This document shows, in pieces, positions 17,782 to 26,453 of a stretch of 64,000 bases of DNA (position 1 is the first letter of the stretch; each line of letters begins with the position of its first letter). The stretch lies in NCBI GenBank assembly GCA_012517355.1, contig JAAYVD010000073.1, forward strand, positions 16,900-80,899, written 5' to 3'. Both the position numbers and the translations under genes were made by a program. This DNA is from Candidatus Rifleibacteriota bacterium (GTDB lineage Bacteria; Muiribacteriota; Ozemobacteria; Ozemobacterales; Ozemobacteraceae). Under the pieces are notes generated by a model. The model made no database searches. It saw nothing but the letters and a program-made list of their open reading frames with translations, and was not told where the DNA came from.

Positions 17782-18376
17782 CCCCTACCAGCCGGGTTCC
17801 AGCCTCGTTCACCGCTGGAGGCCCGTGCCCAAGGTGGTCGGCATCCTGGCCCTGGTTGCCCTGACGGCAGTTCTTCCGACCTCGGCCTGGCCCGCCTACG
17901 GGGGGATGGGATGCGGAGCGCTGTTCCTGGTCGTTCTGTCCGGCATCTCCCCGGCCCGGGTGGGGTGGCGGTTGCTGGCCCTGGAACCCCTGGCCCTGGG
18001 AGTCGCCCTGTTGGCCCTTTTTCGGCCTGATGGGGTGAACCTGTTCCTGACACTGGCCGCCAAGAGCACCTTGTGCCTGACCTGGATCCTTCTGCTGACC
18101 GCGACCACCCCGTTTTCCGGGATCTTGGCTGCATTGCAGTGGATGCGGGTTCCGGGCCTCCTGGTCACGACCCTGGGTTTGGCCTACCGCTACCTGTTCG
18201 TTCTGGCCGAAGAAGCCGAGCGAATGAGCCGGGCCAGGCGCAGCCGGACCCTTTCCCCTGGTCGCTGGTTCACCTGGGGAACGGCGGCCACCGTTGCGGG
18301 GCAGTTGTTCCTGCGGACCGCCGATCGGGCAGAGCGGGTTTGCGCGGCCATGACGGCCCGGGGATGGAAGCGATGA
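17762..18376 (+). CDS. nikQ: Nickel ECF transporter transmembrane protein NikQ (CbiQ family)
   Basis: The 204-residue protein starts at GTG with AGGA upstream, inside the end of nikM. It has about five TM segments and the coupling motif of CbiQ proteins: RYLFVLAEEAERMSRARRSR and later a RAERVCAAMTARGW-like second Ala-Arg-Gly motif, which contact the ATPase. It transmits ATP hydrolysis to NikMN. Its stop overlaps the next ATG. Confidence 0.92.
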   Translation: MSRLLADPYQPGSSLVHRWRPVPKVVGILALVALTAVLPTSAWPAYGGMGCGALFLVVLSGISPARVGWRLLALEPLALGVALLALFRPDGVNLFLTLAAKSTLCLTWILLLTATTPFSGILAALQWMRVPGLLVTTLGLAYRYLFVLAEEAERMSRARRSRTLSPGRWFTWGTAATVAGQLFLRTADRAERVCAAMTARGWKR

Positions 18377-19122
18377 ACGTGGTGGAAGTGCGGGGGCTTC
18401 GATACCGCTACCAGGAGGGGAACGAGGCCTTGCAGGATGTTTCCCTCGCCCTGGCGGAAGGGGAGCGGCTCGGCCTGATCGGCCCAAACGGGGCAGGGAA
18501 ATCGACCCTGCTCTGGCACCTCAACGGCCTTCTGCCGGAAAACCCCACCGGCCCCGCGGCGGTACATGTCCTGGGAACGCCAGTGGAGGAGCCTTTCCTC
18601 GCCGAAGTTCGGACCCGGGTCGGGTTGCTCTTCCAGAACCCCGACGACCAGCTCTTCTGCCCGACGGTTGGTGAGGACGTGGCCTTCGGCCCGATGCAGC
18701 TCGGGTTGCAGGAAGCAGAGTGGAGGGAAAGGGTCCGCAGCAGCCTGGCCCGGGTGGGCCTCGCGGGATTCGAGAACCGGCATCCCCACCACCTGAGCCA
18801 GGGTGAGAAGCACCGCGTCTGCCTGGCCGGGTTGCTGGCCATGGATTCCCGTGTCCTGGTGCTGGACGAACCTTCCGCCGGGCTCGACCCGCGAGGCCGC
18901 CGGGAGCTGAAGGAATTGCTCCTGGGCTTGCCGCTGGCCCAGATCATGGCGACCCATGACCTGGAGTTGGTGGTGGAGGTCTGCCACCGTGTTCTGGTGC
19001 TCGATGCGGGGAGGGTTGTGGCCCAGGGCCCCGTGCCGGAAATCCTCGGGGACGAGTCCCTCATGCTGGCCCACGGCCTGGAGACGCCCCACATTCTTCG
19101 GCACCGTCATCCCCACGGGTAG
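18373..19122 (+). CDS. nikO: Nickel ECF transporter ATPase NikO (CbiO family)
   Basis: The 249-residue ABC ATPase starts at the ATG overlapping the nikQ stop. It shows Walker A GPNGAGKST, a Q-loop in LLFQNPDDQLFCPTVGEDVAFGP (the QNPDDQ signature of ECF ATPases), the signature LSQGEKHRV, Walker B VLVLDEPSAGLD and the switch His in MATHDLELV. It powers nickel import. It is the last gene of the operon; no clear intrinsic terminator follows on the plus strand before ssrA. Confidence 0.93.
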   Translation: MNVVEVRGLRYRYQEGNEALQDVSLALAEGERLGLIGPNGAGKSTLLWHLNGLLPENPTGPAAVHVLGTPVEEPFLAEVRTRVGLLFQNPDDQLFCPTVGEDVAFGPMQLGLQEAEWRERVRSSLARVGLAGFENRHPHHLSQGEKHRVCLAGLLAMDSRVLVLDEPSAGLDPRGRRELKELLLGLPLAQIMATHDLELVVEVCHRVLVLDAGRVVAQGPVPEILGDESLMLAHGLETPHILRHRHPHG

Positions 19123-19361
19123 ATTTTTCTCTTCTGGTTCCCCAGTTGGCCGAAGCCTGGGAACCACGGCCCTGACAGGGAGTTTCTCTGGTGGCCCGAA
19201 GGACCGGAAAGCCCTCGCATCACGAATGGAGGCCTTCGGGGCAGCCCAACTGCAGGTTGGCATCCGGCATGGGTTCACGGCGGGAAAGGTCAGTTGGGGA
19301 GGATTCCCGCTGCCCCCGTCTTTCCTGCGGCCGGGGCGGATCTCCGGGGCCCGAAAAGCAG

Positions 19362-19400
19362 AAATCCTCGTCAGCCCAGGAAAGGGGCGGACGAGGATTT
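19362..19400 (-). terminator. Intrinsic terminator of ssrA
   Basis: A perfect 11-bp inverted repeat (AAATCCTCGTC/GACGAGGATTT) lies just 3' of the tmRNA on the minus strand, followed shortly by CTGCTTTT. It is well placed to end ssrA transcription. Confidence 0.7.
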
Positions 19401-19406
19401 GCCCAA

Positions 19407-19766
19407 TGGAGGTGGCGGGAATCGAACCCGCGTCCGAAGAGGATCACAGACACCGTCTACCATCATGTTCTGCGTTGGAGGATTTAAGGCTTTCGGAACT
19501 CGCAGACGAAGTCTCTACTCACCCGAGCCGTCTGGAAAGTCTCGATGACGGGCGCCAGGGGCCCCACACGTCACCCAGCCGGATTTGTCGTCGGTTCTCC
19601 AGGAGCCTACCGGCGTCGTCCCCCGGGAACCGTCGAGCCTAATTAGGCTGCGAGTGCCAGGTCTTCGTTGGCAGTTGTTTTTTTGGCCGATTTTTTACGA
19701 GGCCCTTCGACCAACCTCGGATGGCAGGTGGCAGCTCACGCTCCCCGTCGAAACCAGGACACCCCC
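19407..19766 (-). ncRNA. ssrA: Transfer-messenger RNA (tmRNA)
   Basis: The 360-nt RNA has a tRNA-like 5' end (GGGGGTG then GGTTTCGACGG) pairing with the 3' end CACCTCC-A. The T-arm is GCGGGTTCGATTCCCGC. CCA is not encoded. The tag reading frame at 19643-19672 gives ANEDLALAA and ends in TAA, preceded by an A-rich stretch. It rescues stalled ribosomes and marks the nascent protein for proteolysis; the LAA end is the classic ClpXP/ClpAP signal. It is a one-piece tmRNA, not a permuted form. Confidence 0.96.
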
Positions 19767-19809
19767 GGGAAAAACGAAAACTACCGTCGGAACGACCTCC
19801 GACATCCAC

Positions 19810-19838
19810 AATATAGGACCCACCGTAATGAGCGTCAA
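19810..19838 (-). promoter_or_regulatory. Sigma-70 promoter of ssrA
   Basis: On the minus strand TTGACG (19833-19838) and TATATT (19810-19815) are separated by 17 bases. The predicted start leaves about 37 extra bases before the mature 5' end, consistent with RNase P processing. Confidence 0.8.
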
Positions 19839-20173
19839 GGGCGATTTTCTGAATCCGGTCATTTCTTCATGGCCGAAAGAACGCAGACATCCCCTGGGAG
19901 GTGAAGGCGGCCTGCCGGTTCAAAAAACGGCCACCTCCCTATAGAGAGGATTTCTCCCTCTGGGTGAGGTGACTATTCTCTTCCCGCGTTCCCTGATGAG
20001 TTCTCTCCACTCCATTCTGAGACTCTAGGCCGCGTAGGAACCCGAATCGGCGCAGGTCTGGCGCCAGCATCAGAACAATCCGCCACGCCAGGAGGTTCTG
20101 ACGCCTCTCGCCCTTCTCCCCATTCCCCGTTTCCCCTGCAACCCTGGGGGGCCAGAAAAATGCCAGAGCCCCC
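19839..20173. other. Intergenic region between ssrA and the ankyrin gene
   Basis: About 335 bases without a credible gene. A G/C-rich inverted repeat (GGGGGGC/GCCCCCC, 20147-20175) sits at the 3' end of the ankyrin gene and may slow or end transcription there, but it lacks a T-run. Confidence 0.4.
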
Positions 20174-21946
20174 CTATTGTCCTGAGTTACCCGCTTCCAG
20201 CGATCCGACCACCTCGGGAAAGCCTCTTTCCCGGGCCAGGTCGACCGCCCGCCGGCCCTCCCGGTCCTTGTGCCCGGCCGGGCAGCCGTGCCGGACCAGC
20301 AGGTCGGCAATGTCCTTGTGGCCGTAGCAGGCGGCCCAGAACAGGGCGGTCCAGTCGAGGTTGTCACGGGCCTTCGGGTCCGCCCCGCGCAGCAGGAGCA
20401 GCCGGACCGCGTCGGCCTGGCCCCTTTCGCACGCCTGCATCAGCGGCGTCCGGCCCGCCCCGTCGCGGGGGTCGACGGGGACCTTCGCTTCCAGGAGGGC
20501 TTCGATCACCGGGCAAAGCCCCCGGAAGGCCGCCAGGTGCAACGGCGTCTGCCGCCGCCGCGTCACGTGATCGGCCGCCGCCCCCCGCCAGAGCAGCTCG
20601 CGCACCACCTCGACGTGACCGTTCATCACCGCCAGCTCGAGGGCGGTCTCCTCCTCGGCGGGCTCGACCAGGTCGACCCGCGCGCCGCCCTCCACCAGCC
20701 GCTTGACCGCCTCCCGGTGGCCGTGGTCGGCGGCCAGCATCAACGGGGTCAGGTTCCGGCGGTCCGGCGCATCGGGGGTCACCCCCTTGGCCTGCAGCAG
20801 ATGGCCGATCGCCTCGGCGCACCCCCGGTTCGCGGCCAGGTGCAGGGCCGTTTCCCCGTCGGTGTCCCGCGCCTGGGCATCGGCTCCCGCCTGCAACAGG
20901 CACCGCACCGCCTCGCTCTGGCCCTCGGCCGCGGCCAGCATCAGCGGCGTCTTCCCCTCGCGATCCTTGGGGTCCGGAGTGATCGGAAAAGCCAGCAGCC
21001 GCTGCAGCACGGCCACCTGTCCATGCTGCGCCGCGACATGGAGCGGGGTACGCTGAGCGGCGTCGGGGAAGACCGGCGACAGGCCCCGCTCCAGGAACAG
21101 GGCCACGACCCCCTCCTGGCCGGCCGCGGCCGCGGTGTGGAACGGCGTCATCCCGGCGGCGTCCCTGATCATGGGATGGCCGCCCGCTTCCAGCAGGGCT
21201 GCCACCGCCGCCACGTGCCCGTTCCCCGCCGCCAGGTGCAGGGGGGAGGCCCCGCCCGCCGACAGGGTGTCGGGGGAAGCATGGGCGCGCACGAGCGGGC
21301 CGATCAGAGCGGCATGACCCATGGCCGCGGCCAGGTGCAGCACCGTCTCGCCCGCCGGCCGGTTGCGGATGCGCGGGTCGGCTTCATGGGCGAGCAGGGC
21401 CTCGACCACCGGCAGGTTCCCCCGCCGGACGGCCCGGAACAGCGCGGTCTCCCCCGACCGTGTCTCCACCACGTTCGTGGCGGCCCCCTTCCCCAGCAGC
21501 AGCTCCACCACCCGGGTGTGTCCCGCCCCGGCCGCCAGCATCAACGCCGTGTCTCCCTCCGGGCTGCGGGCGTCCGGCCGGGCCCCGCGGCTCAGCAGCA
21601 CCTGCACGAGCTCCGCCCGCCCCCGGGCTGCCGCCTCCAGCAGCAGAGGCCGGCCGGACGGGCCGGTGGATTCCGGGGCCAGGCCCGTCTCCAGCAGGGT
21701 GGCCAGCATCGGCCCGTCGTCACGGGCCATCGCCGTCTCGAGGGAGGCTGGTTCGCCTGCCTTCGGGCACGGACCGTCGGGGGGAGGCTCCCGGTCGGGA
21801 CAGGGACGCAACCGCTCCGGGGCGGTGGCCTGGGCGGGCGCCGGCAGCTCCTGGCCCGGCATTTCGCCCATGGCGGGGGGAACGGCCAGCAGGGCCATTC
21901 CGAGCAGCAGGACGAGGTGGTGGCGGCAAAGGGGGCGGTTTTCCAT
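20174..21946 (-). CDS. Exported ankyrin-repeat protein
   Basis: The 590-residue protein starts at an ATG with GAGGAGG 5 bases upstream. Residues 1-27 are a signal peptide (LVLLLGMALLAVPPAMG). A short Pro/Cys-containing region follows, then about 14 consecutive 33-residue ankyrin repeats from roughly residue 65 to the end, with repeated TPLHLAA and GHxEVVxxLL patterns. It would be a long curved protein-binding scaffold outside the cytoplasm. Bacterial exported ankyrin proteins often interact with envelope partners; no catalytic domain is present. Confidence 0.92.
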   Translation of the reverse strand: MENRPLCRHHLVLLLGMALLAVPPAMGEMPGQELPAPAQATAPERLRPCPDREPPPDGPCPKAGEPASLETAMARDDGPMLATLLETGLAPESTGPSGRPLLLEAAARGRAELVQVLLSRGARPDARSPEGDTALMLAAGAGHTRVVELLLGKGAATNVVETRSGETALFRAVRRGNLPVVEALLAHEADPRIRNRPAGETVLHLAAAMGHAALIGPLVRAHASPDTLSAGGASPLHLAAGNGHVAAVAALLEAGGHPMIRDAAGMTPFHTAAAAGQEGVVALFLERGLSPVFPDAAQRTPLHVAAQHGQVAVLQRLLAFPITPDPKDREGKTPLMLAAAEGQSEAVRCLLQAGADAQARDTDGETALHLAANRGCAEAIGHLLQAKGVTPDAPDRRNLTPLMLAADHGHREAVKRLVEGGARVDLVEPAEEETALELAVMNGHVEVVRELLWRGAAADHVTRRRQTPLHLAAFRGLCPVIEALLEAKVPVDPRDGAGRTPLMQACERGQADAVRLLLLRGADPKARDNLDWTALFWAACYGHKDIADLLVRHGCPAGHKDREGRRAVDLARERGFPEVVGSLEAGNSGQ

Positions 21947-22023
21947 GGGATCCTCCTCGGGTTTCCCGAACGTGGGTCGTCCCCCGCCCAAACGCCGGTT
22001 CCGGGCCACGGATTGCCGGGCCG

Positions 22024-22539
22024 CTACCAGATCCCCAGGATGCTCTTCACCACTATTCCGATGTCCTCGAGCAAGCGGGAAAAACGGGCGGGAAGTGAGT
22101 TGTAGTCGCGCTCCAGGGCTGCCACGGTCTGGTCGATTTCCGACAGCCGTCCGTGGTAGGTGCAGATCACGTCGTCCGATCCGATGGCAGAATACGCGCC
22201 ACCGGATGGGCAGGGAGGTGTTGTCTCCTGGTCCTCCGGTTTGACACCCGCCCGCGCGCCCTCCAGTTTGGCCTTGTAGGCCGCCATGTAACGGCCACAG
22301 TTTCGGGCCGGCCCGATGGGGGTCCGGCGGTCGACGTGTGGGGTGGCGATGAGCAGGCCCAGGATCAGGACGCCCATCAGGGCACCGAACGCGAAGAGAG
22401 GATCCCACCCTTCGCGGACCGGTGCGGCTGACGGGCCGGTTCCCCGGGCGGTCACCGGTTCCGACCGACACGATGTCGGAAGTGGGCCGCGGGCGCCAGG
22501 ATGGCGCATCCTCCGCGGATCCCTCCCGTGGCGACCCAT
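22024..22539 (-). CDS. Pilin-like single-TM protein whose N-terminus overlaps an R1 repeat
   Basis: From the first ATG the product is 171 residues. A TM lies at about residues 49-68 (FAFGALMGVLILGLLIATP). The C-terminal part contains NCGRYMAAYKAKLEGA and CPSGGAYS ... VICTYHG. That pattern (a Cys-Pro-x-Gly-Gly-x-Tyr turn, then Cys-x2-His-Gly) is common in bacterial pseudopilins, although no prepilin peptidase GFTLIE motif precedes the TM. The last 45 residues (LSEIDQTVAALERDYNSLP) may be coiled-coil. No start codon exists between the repeat and the TM, so the first 35 or so residues, including LPTSCRSEP, come from R1 sequence. An internal ATG (22506) is another possible start. Confidence 0.6.
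   Translation of the reverse strand: MGRHGRDPRRMRHPGARGPLPTSCRSEPVTARGTGPSAAPVREGWDPLFAFGALMGVLILGLLIATPHVDRRTPIGPARNCGRYMAAYKAKLEGARAGVKPEDQETTPPCPSGGAYSAIGSDDVICTYHGRLSEIDQTVAALERDYNSLPARFSRLLEDIGIVVKSILGIW
22459..22515 (-). repeat. R1 palindromic repeat, partial copy
   Basis: The conserved end CCGACACGATGTCGG (a hairpin with a 3-base loop) and the following AAGTGGGCC match other R1 copies. A GGCGCC/GGCGC hairpin takes the place of hairpin ii, and the distal part has decayed. It forms the 5' coding end of the pilin-like gene. Confidence 0.65.
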
Positions 22540-22608
22540 GGCTGGATCGCGCCCGGGCGCGGTGGCAAAAGGCGGCTGGAAATCACGGCAGGGCGCGGCG
22601 GGGCGGTT

Positions 22609-24675
22609 TCACGCGGGGGGCGGGCCAACCCGGGCCGTCTGGGAGAACAGACCCTGGAAGAGGCTCTCGAGATCCTCGATGCGGTAGGGCTTGGGCAGCA
22701 CGCCGGCGAACCCGAAATCGGCGAACCGCGACATGATGGGGTCGTTGCTGAACCCGCTGGAGACGACGACCGTCGCCATGGGATCGAGCTGCCGGAGACC
22801 GCCGACCGCCTCCCGGCCCCCCATGCCGCCGGGGATGGTCAGGTCCATGATCACGGCGTCGAATCGCTTCCCCGCCTCGAGGTGCTTGGCATACAGCCGG
22901 ATTGCCTCCGCCCCGTCTTCGCAGGCCACCACGTCGTATCCGAGGAAGACCAGGATCTCCAGGAGCATGGTCCGCAGCTGGGAATCGTCGTCCATGATCA
23001 GGATCCGCCGGCGGGGGGCGGTCGCGGGTGTGGAGGCCGTGCCGGTGGCCGGGGCGGGTGCCGCCGGGGCGGGGTGGGGAAGGGGAACTCCCTCCGCCGC
23101 CGGCAGGTGGATGGTGAAGGTGCAGCCGGCGCCGGTGGCCGAATGGGCACCGATGTGGCCGCCGTGCCGCTTGACGATGGAATGGGTGATGGCCAGGCCC
23201 AGGCCGGTGCCGCCCGGCTTGGTCGAGAAGAACGGGTCGAAGATGCGCTCCTGCAGGTCGCGGGGAATGCCCGGCCCGGCGTCGGCGATGGCCAGCCGGA
23301 CATACCGGCCTGGAGCCAGGCCGGGGATCTCCTCGCGCAGGAACTCGACGTTCCCGCACCGGATGCGGATGACGCCCGCCCCGCCCATGGCCTGGCTGGC
23401 GTTGAGGATGACGTTCTGGATCACCTGGCTCATCTGGCCGGTGTCGACCTCGACCGGCCACAGGTCGGCATCGATCGCGTATTCGCACCGGGTCTGGGTC
23501 CCTCGCAGCAGGAAGCTGGCCGAATCGCGGATCACCTCGGGCAGCGCGGCCACCGTCTTGACCGGTTCCCCGCCCTTGGCGAAGGTCAGCAGCTGTTGCG
23601 TGAGGTTGCGGGCCAGCAGGGTGGCCCGTTCGGCTTCGCCCAGCAGCCGTGGGACCTTGCCGCCGCCCTTCCGGGTCAGGGCGGTGCAGAGGCTGAGGTT
23701 GCCGAGGATGGCGGCCAGGAAGTTGTTGAAATCGTGGGCGATGCCGCCGGCCAGGACCTGCAGCGACTCCAGCTTGCGGGTCTTGAGCAGTTCCTGCTCC
23801 ATGCCGCGGCGCAGGGTGTCGTCGCGGAGCACGAGAACCCGGCCGATCGCCTGTTGATCATGGTTGGGAAGGAGAGCCACGGTGATGGTGACCGGGCGGC
23901 GGGTCCCGTCGCGGGCGGTCAGGATGGCGTCGGTGTCGGCGACGCCCGGCAGTCCGGCCTCGACGGGGGGGGCATTCCGCAGGATCTCCTCGAGGAGGTG
24001 GTTGCCGTTCCCCCCGCCGCCTTCCCGGGAAAGGGTCAGGACCTCCGGCAGGGGCCGGCCGCGCGCCTCCTCTTCCGTCCAGCCGGTCAGGTCGGCGGCC
24101 CGGCGGTTCAGCAGCAGGACGCAGCTCTCGGGGTCGGTGGTGATGACGCCGTCGGAAAGGCTGCGCAGGGTCACCGCCAGCCGTTCCTGGTCGTTGGCCA
24201 GGCGGTGCTCCAGGTCCTTGTGGCGGGTGATGTCGGTGCAGATCGCGACCACGCCTCGCAGCCCCCCGTGCTCGTCGAACACCGGGAATTTCTCGGTGAT
24301 GAAGCTGTGCGGTTCGCCCAGCAGGGGAACCGTCTCCTCGAACTGGAGAGTGGTTCCCGCCTCGATGACCTGGGTGTCCTGTTCGCGGAACAGGCGGGCC
24401 ACCGGCTCGGGGAACACCTCGAAGTCGTCCTTGCCGCGCAGGACGGTGAGGGGGACTTGGCACAGGCGCTCGAACTCGCGGTTGACGTAGACATACCGAC
24501 CCTCGCCGTCCTTCATGGCGATCGGCAGGCGGGCGTTGTCGACGATGGCGCACAGGGAATCGAGCTGCCCGGACTGGGCGGCGAACTTCCGTTCCCACTG
24601 GTGGACCTGGTCCTCCAGGAGTCGGACCTTTTCCTCCAAATGCTCCATCACACGGGCAGAACCGGTGTTTCTCAT
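22609..24675 (-). CDS. PAS-PAS hybrid histidine kinase with C-terminal receiver domain
   Basis: The 688-residue protein has no TM, so it is cytoplasmic. Order: coiled coil (residues 8-30), PAS1 (about 35-165, with KDGEGRYVYVNREFE), PAS2 (about 170-310), HisKA with IAHDFNNFLAAILGN, HATPase with the N-box NVILNAS, G1 DAGPGIP and G2 GGTGLGLA, then a Pro/Ala linker and a receiver domain (ILIMDDDSQLR, phospho-acceptor Asp in VIMDLTIPGGMGG, Lys in VLPKPY). All catalytic motifs are intact, so it should autophosphorylate and pass phosphate to its own receiver. The final partner (phosphotransfer protein or regulator) is not adjacent. The ATG at 24675 with ACAGGGA is preferred over one 36 bases upstream. 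Confidence 0.92.
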   Translation of the reverse strand: MRNTGSARVMEHLEEKVRLLEDQVHQWERKFAAQSGQLDSLCAIVDNARLPIAMKDGEGRYVYVNREFERLCQVPLTVLRGKDDFEVFPEPVARLFREQDTQVIEAGTTLQFEETVPLLGEPHSFITEKFPVFDEHGGLRGVVAICTDITRHKDLEHRLANDQERLAVTLRSLSDGVITTDPESCVLLLNRRAADLTGWTEEEARGRPLPEVLTLSREGGGGNGNHLLEEILRNAPPVEAGLPGVADTDAILTARDGTRRPVTITVALLPNHDQQAIGRVLVLRDDTLRRGMEQELLKTRKLESLQVLAGGIAHDFNNFLAAILGNLSLCTALTRKGGGKVPRLLGEAERATLLARNLTQQLLTFAKGGEPVKTVAALPEVIRDSASFLLRGTQTRCEYAIDADLWPVEVDTGQMSQVIQNVILNASQAMGGAGVIRIRCGNVEFLREEIPGLAPGRYVRLAIADAGPGIPRDLQERIFDPFFSTKPGGTGLGLAITHSIVKRHGGHIGAHSATGAGCTFTIHLPAAEGVPLPHPAPAAPAPATGTASTPATAPRRRILIMDDDSQLRTMLLEILVFLGYDVVACEDGAEAIRLYAKHLEAGKRFDAVIMDLTIPGGMGGREAVGGLRQLDPMATVVVSSGFSNDPIMSRFADFGFAGVLPKPYRIEDLESLFQGLFSQTARVGPPPA

Positions 24676-25014
24676 GGATCCCTGTCCCAATTGCGGGATG
24701 GTCGCTCTCATCTTCGTTGTAAGGGAATACCCCTACAATACAATCATTTTGCCACGAAATCCGCGAAACGTCCAATCCCTGACGCCAATCCCCACTCGGC
24801 GATCCAACAGCACATGCACCAGCACCCGCCGCAGGCGCCCTTGGAGCCGTTCAGGGCGGACACCTCCTCCCAGGAGCCGGGATCGATCCCGCGTGTGACG
24901 AGGCCTGCCGTCGCGGGTTTGGCGGGGGTCGTCCGGGGCTTGCCTCCGATCGTTGATGGAAATGAAAAACCGGGCCGCCAGGGGCGACCCGGTGGGTGCC
25001 GGGGACCGCAGGAT
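24676..25014. other. Intergenic region upstream of the hybrid kinase
   Basis: These 339 bases carry no credible gene. The AT-richer part near 24720-24770 probably holds the kinase promoter, but I cannot define -35 and -10 boxes with confidence. Confidence 0.35.
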
Positions 25015-26007
25015 CTACCGCACGAACAGGTAGAAGTGGGTGATGAAATCGAAGAGATCGAGGTTGATCAGGGTCAGGCGGACGGGTTGCAGGTCGATGG
25101 CCCCTTCGAGCACGCCGCTGACCTTGTCGTAGTGCAGGGCGACGGGCCGGTGGTTCACGAAACCCTTGATCTCACCCTGATCCAGGTTGAACTCGAGATG
25201 GAGGGGGGTGCGGTTGGCCGTGCCGTCGAGGGTCTGGCGACGCCAGTCGATGGTCGCCTGATAGGGTGCGCCGTTCACTGCGCCGGTCTGGACGATGCGT
25301 TCGGGGGACCAGTCGAACCCGAGGTGCATGGCCGTCTGGTTCAGCCCGCCGGTGATGGTGCGGGCGTCGTGATCGATCTGCAGGCGGACCGGATACAGGT
25401 TGACGGCGCCGGAGATCGTCCACAGGCGGCGGTCGAAGGTCAACTGCACGGGTTGCAGGTGGAGGGCGCCTTCGATGGTACCGATCCGGGGCGGGGCCGG
25501 GCGCAGGTCGAGGACGGGCCGCCGTTCGCCGGCCAGGTCGGCTCGTGCCACGGGAGGGCGGGGTCCCTTCTCGAGGCGCCCGGCGGCGGGGTTTTCGGCA
25601 ATGGCCCCGGTCAGGGGCGGATCGGCAGGGCGGTCTTCCCCGTGGGTGCGGGTGAAGGTCTCATCGGCCTGCAGGTCCTGCACGAGGGAACGGAACGTCG
25701 CCCGTCCGGCGGCCGGCAAGCGCTCGATCCGCTCCAGGAGGGCCTGGCGGCGGGCGGTGGTGTCGGCTCCGGCGCGCAGCAGGCGGAATGCCTCTTCCAG
25801 GCGGGCGGAGATGCTCCAGAGGGCATCTTCGGCGAGTGGGGGGCGGGGGCCGTGGGCCGGCAGGTCGCCCTGGATCGCCGCCCGGCTGGCCTGCAGGGTC
25901 AGCACGAGGTCGAGCAGGGAGTCGGCGGCCGGGGTGGCCAGGGCCGTGGAGCCGGCCAGCAGAACACAGACGAAAGACACCGTCAGCCATCGGATCGGCA
26001 TACGCAT
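25015..26007 (-). CDS. Exported protein with seven short beta-type repeats
   Basis: The 330-residue protein starts at an ATG with AGGAGG 8 bases upstream and has a signal peptide ending STALA. Residues 30-130 look helical. From about residue 185 to the end there are seven 20-22-residue repeats with the pattern (T/V)(I/L)xGxxNxxPxxLxxD, for example TISGAVNLYPVRLQID and EIKGFVNHRPVALHYD. Alternating hydrophobic residues suggest stacked beta strands, as in a small solenoid or barrel. I do not recognise the family and assign no function. It is flanked by unrelated genes and is probably transcribed alone. Confidence 0.8.
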   Translation of the reverse strand: MRMPIRWLTVSFVCVLLAGSTALATPAADSLLDLVLTLQASRAAIQGDLPAHGPRPPLAEDALWSISARLEEAFRLLRAGADTTARRQALLERIERLPAAGRATFRSLVQDLQADETFTRTHGEDRPADPPLTGAIAENPAAGRLEKGPRPPVARADLAGERRPVLDLRPAPPRIGTIEGALHLQPVQLTFDRRLWTISGAVNLYPVRLQIDHDARTITGGLNQTAMHLGFDWSPERIVQTGAVNGAPYQATIDWRRQTLDGTANRTPLHLEFNLDQGEIKGFVNHRPVALHYDKVSGVLEGAIDLQPVRLTLINLDLFDFITHFYLFVR

Positions 26008-26393
26008 GAGGGAACCTCCTGGATTCAAACTCTCACCCTATTCGGGACTCTGTCGTCATCCTACCAGCTCCCTCCGAAAGGGGTCTGATGTCTGCTCAGA
26101 CCTCTCCCCAAGAGGGTTGGCGGGTTATCGGAGGGTCCCTGCGTTACATGAAATGTGTGGGCCATCTTCGGCGTGGGGGCTGGCCAGGAGAGGGTCTGAG
26201 AGGTCGATTCCGGTCAGGGTGGGTTTTCTTCGAAGAGACCGGTGCGCTTGCCGGGGAACGTGGCCGTTTCCCGGCAAGCGCACGTGTCGTCTTTCGGTAC
26301 AGAGATGGCGGAGCAGGGTTCCCACCGCCCGACGCGGGTCGATGGGGTGGCCAAGAAGGGGAAGGCCTTCGCGCGGATTCGTCATTTTTTTGC
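26008..26393. other. Divergent intergenic region with a long hairpin
   Basis: The region lies between the exported repeat protein and lexA. It holds an inverted repeat with arms of about 18 bases at 26242-26284 (GTGCGCTTGCC ... GGCAAGCGCAC). No T-run follows. No credible gene is present. Confidence 0.5.
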
Positions 26394-26422
26394 TTGATTT
26401 TCGCCTTTTGTTCGCTTATATT
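26394..26422 (+). promoter_or_regulatory. Sigma-70 promoter of lexA
   Basis: TTGATT (26394-26399) and TATATT (26417-26422) are spaced by 17 bases, 32 bases upstream of the lexA ATG. Confidence 0.75.
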
Positions 26423-26437
26423 AAAAGGGAACGAACA
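26409..26437. promoter_or_regulatory. Candidate LexA operator
   Basis: The dyad TGTTCG-N17-CGAACA straddles the lexA -10 box, where a repressor would block transcription. It contains GTTC/GAAC half-sites as in several LexA lineages, but its spacing differs from the E. coli, Bacillus and alpha-proteobacterial boxes. Confidence 0.5.
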
Positions 26438-26453
26438 TGCACGGAGGTCCTTC

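Noticed and set aside
19191..19944. Several open frames across 19191-19944
   Set aside because: They lie over the tmRNA and its promoter and have no protein motifs.
22501..26088. A 1195-codon open frame on the plus strand
   Set aside because: It runs antisense across the pilin-like, kinase and exported repeat genes, which have clear motifs. A GC-rich shadow.
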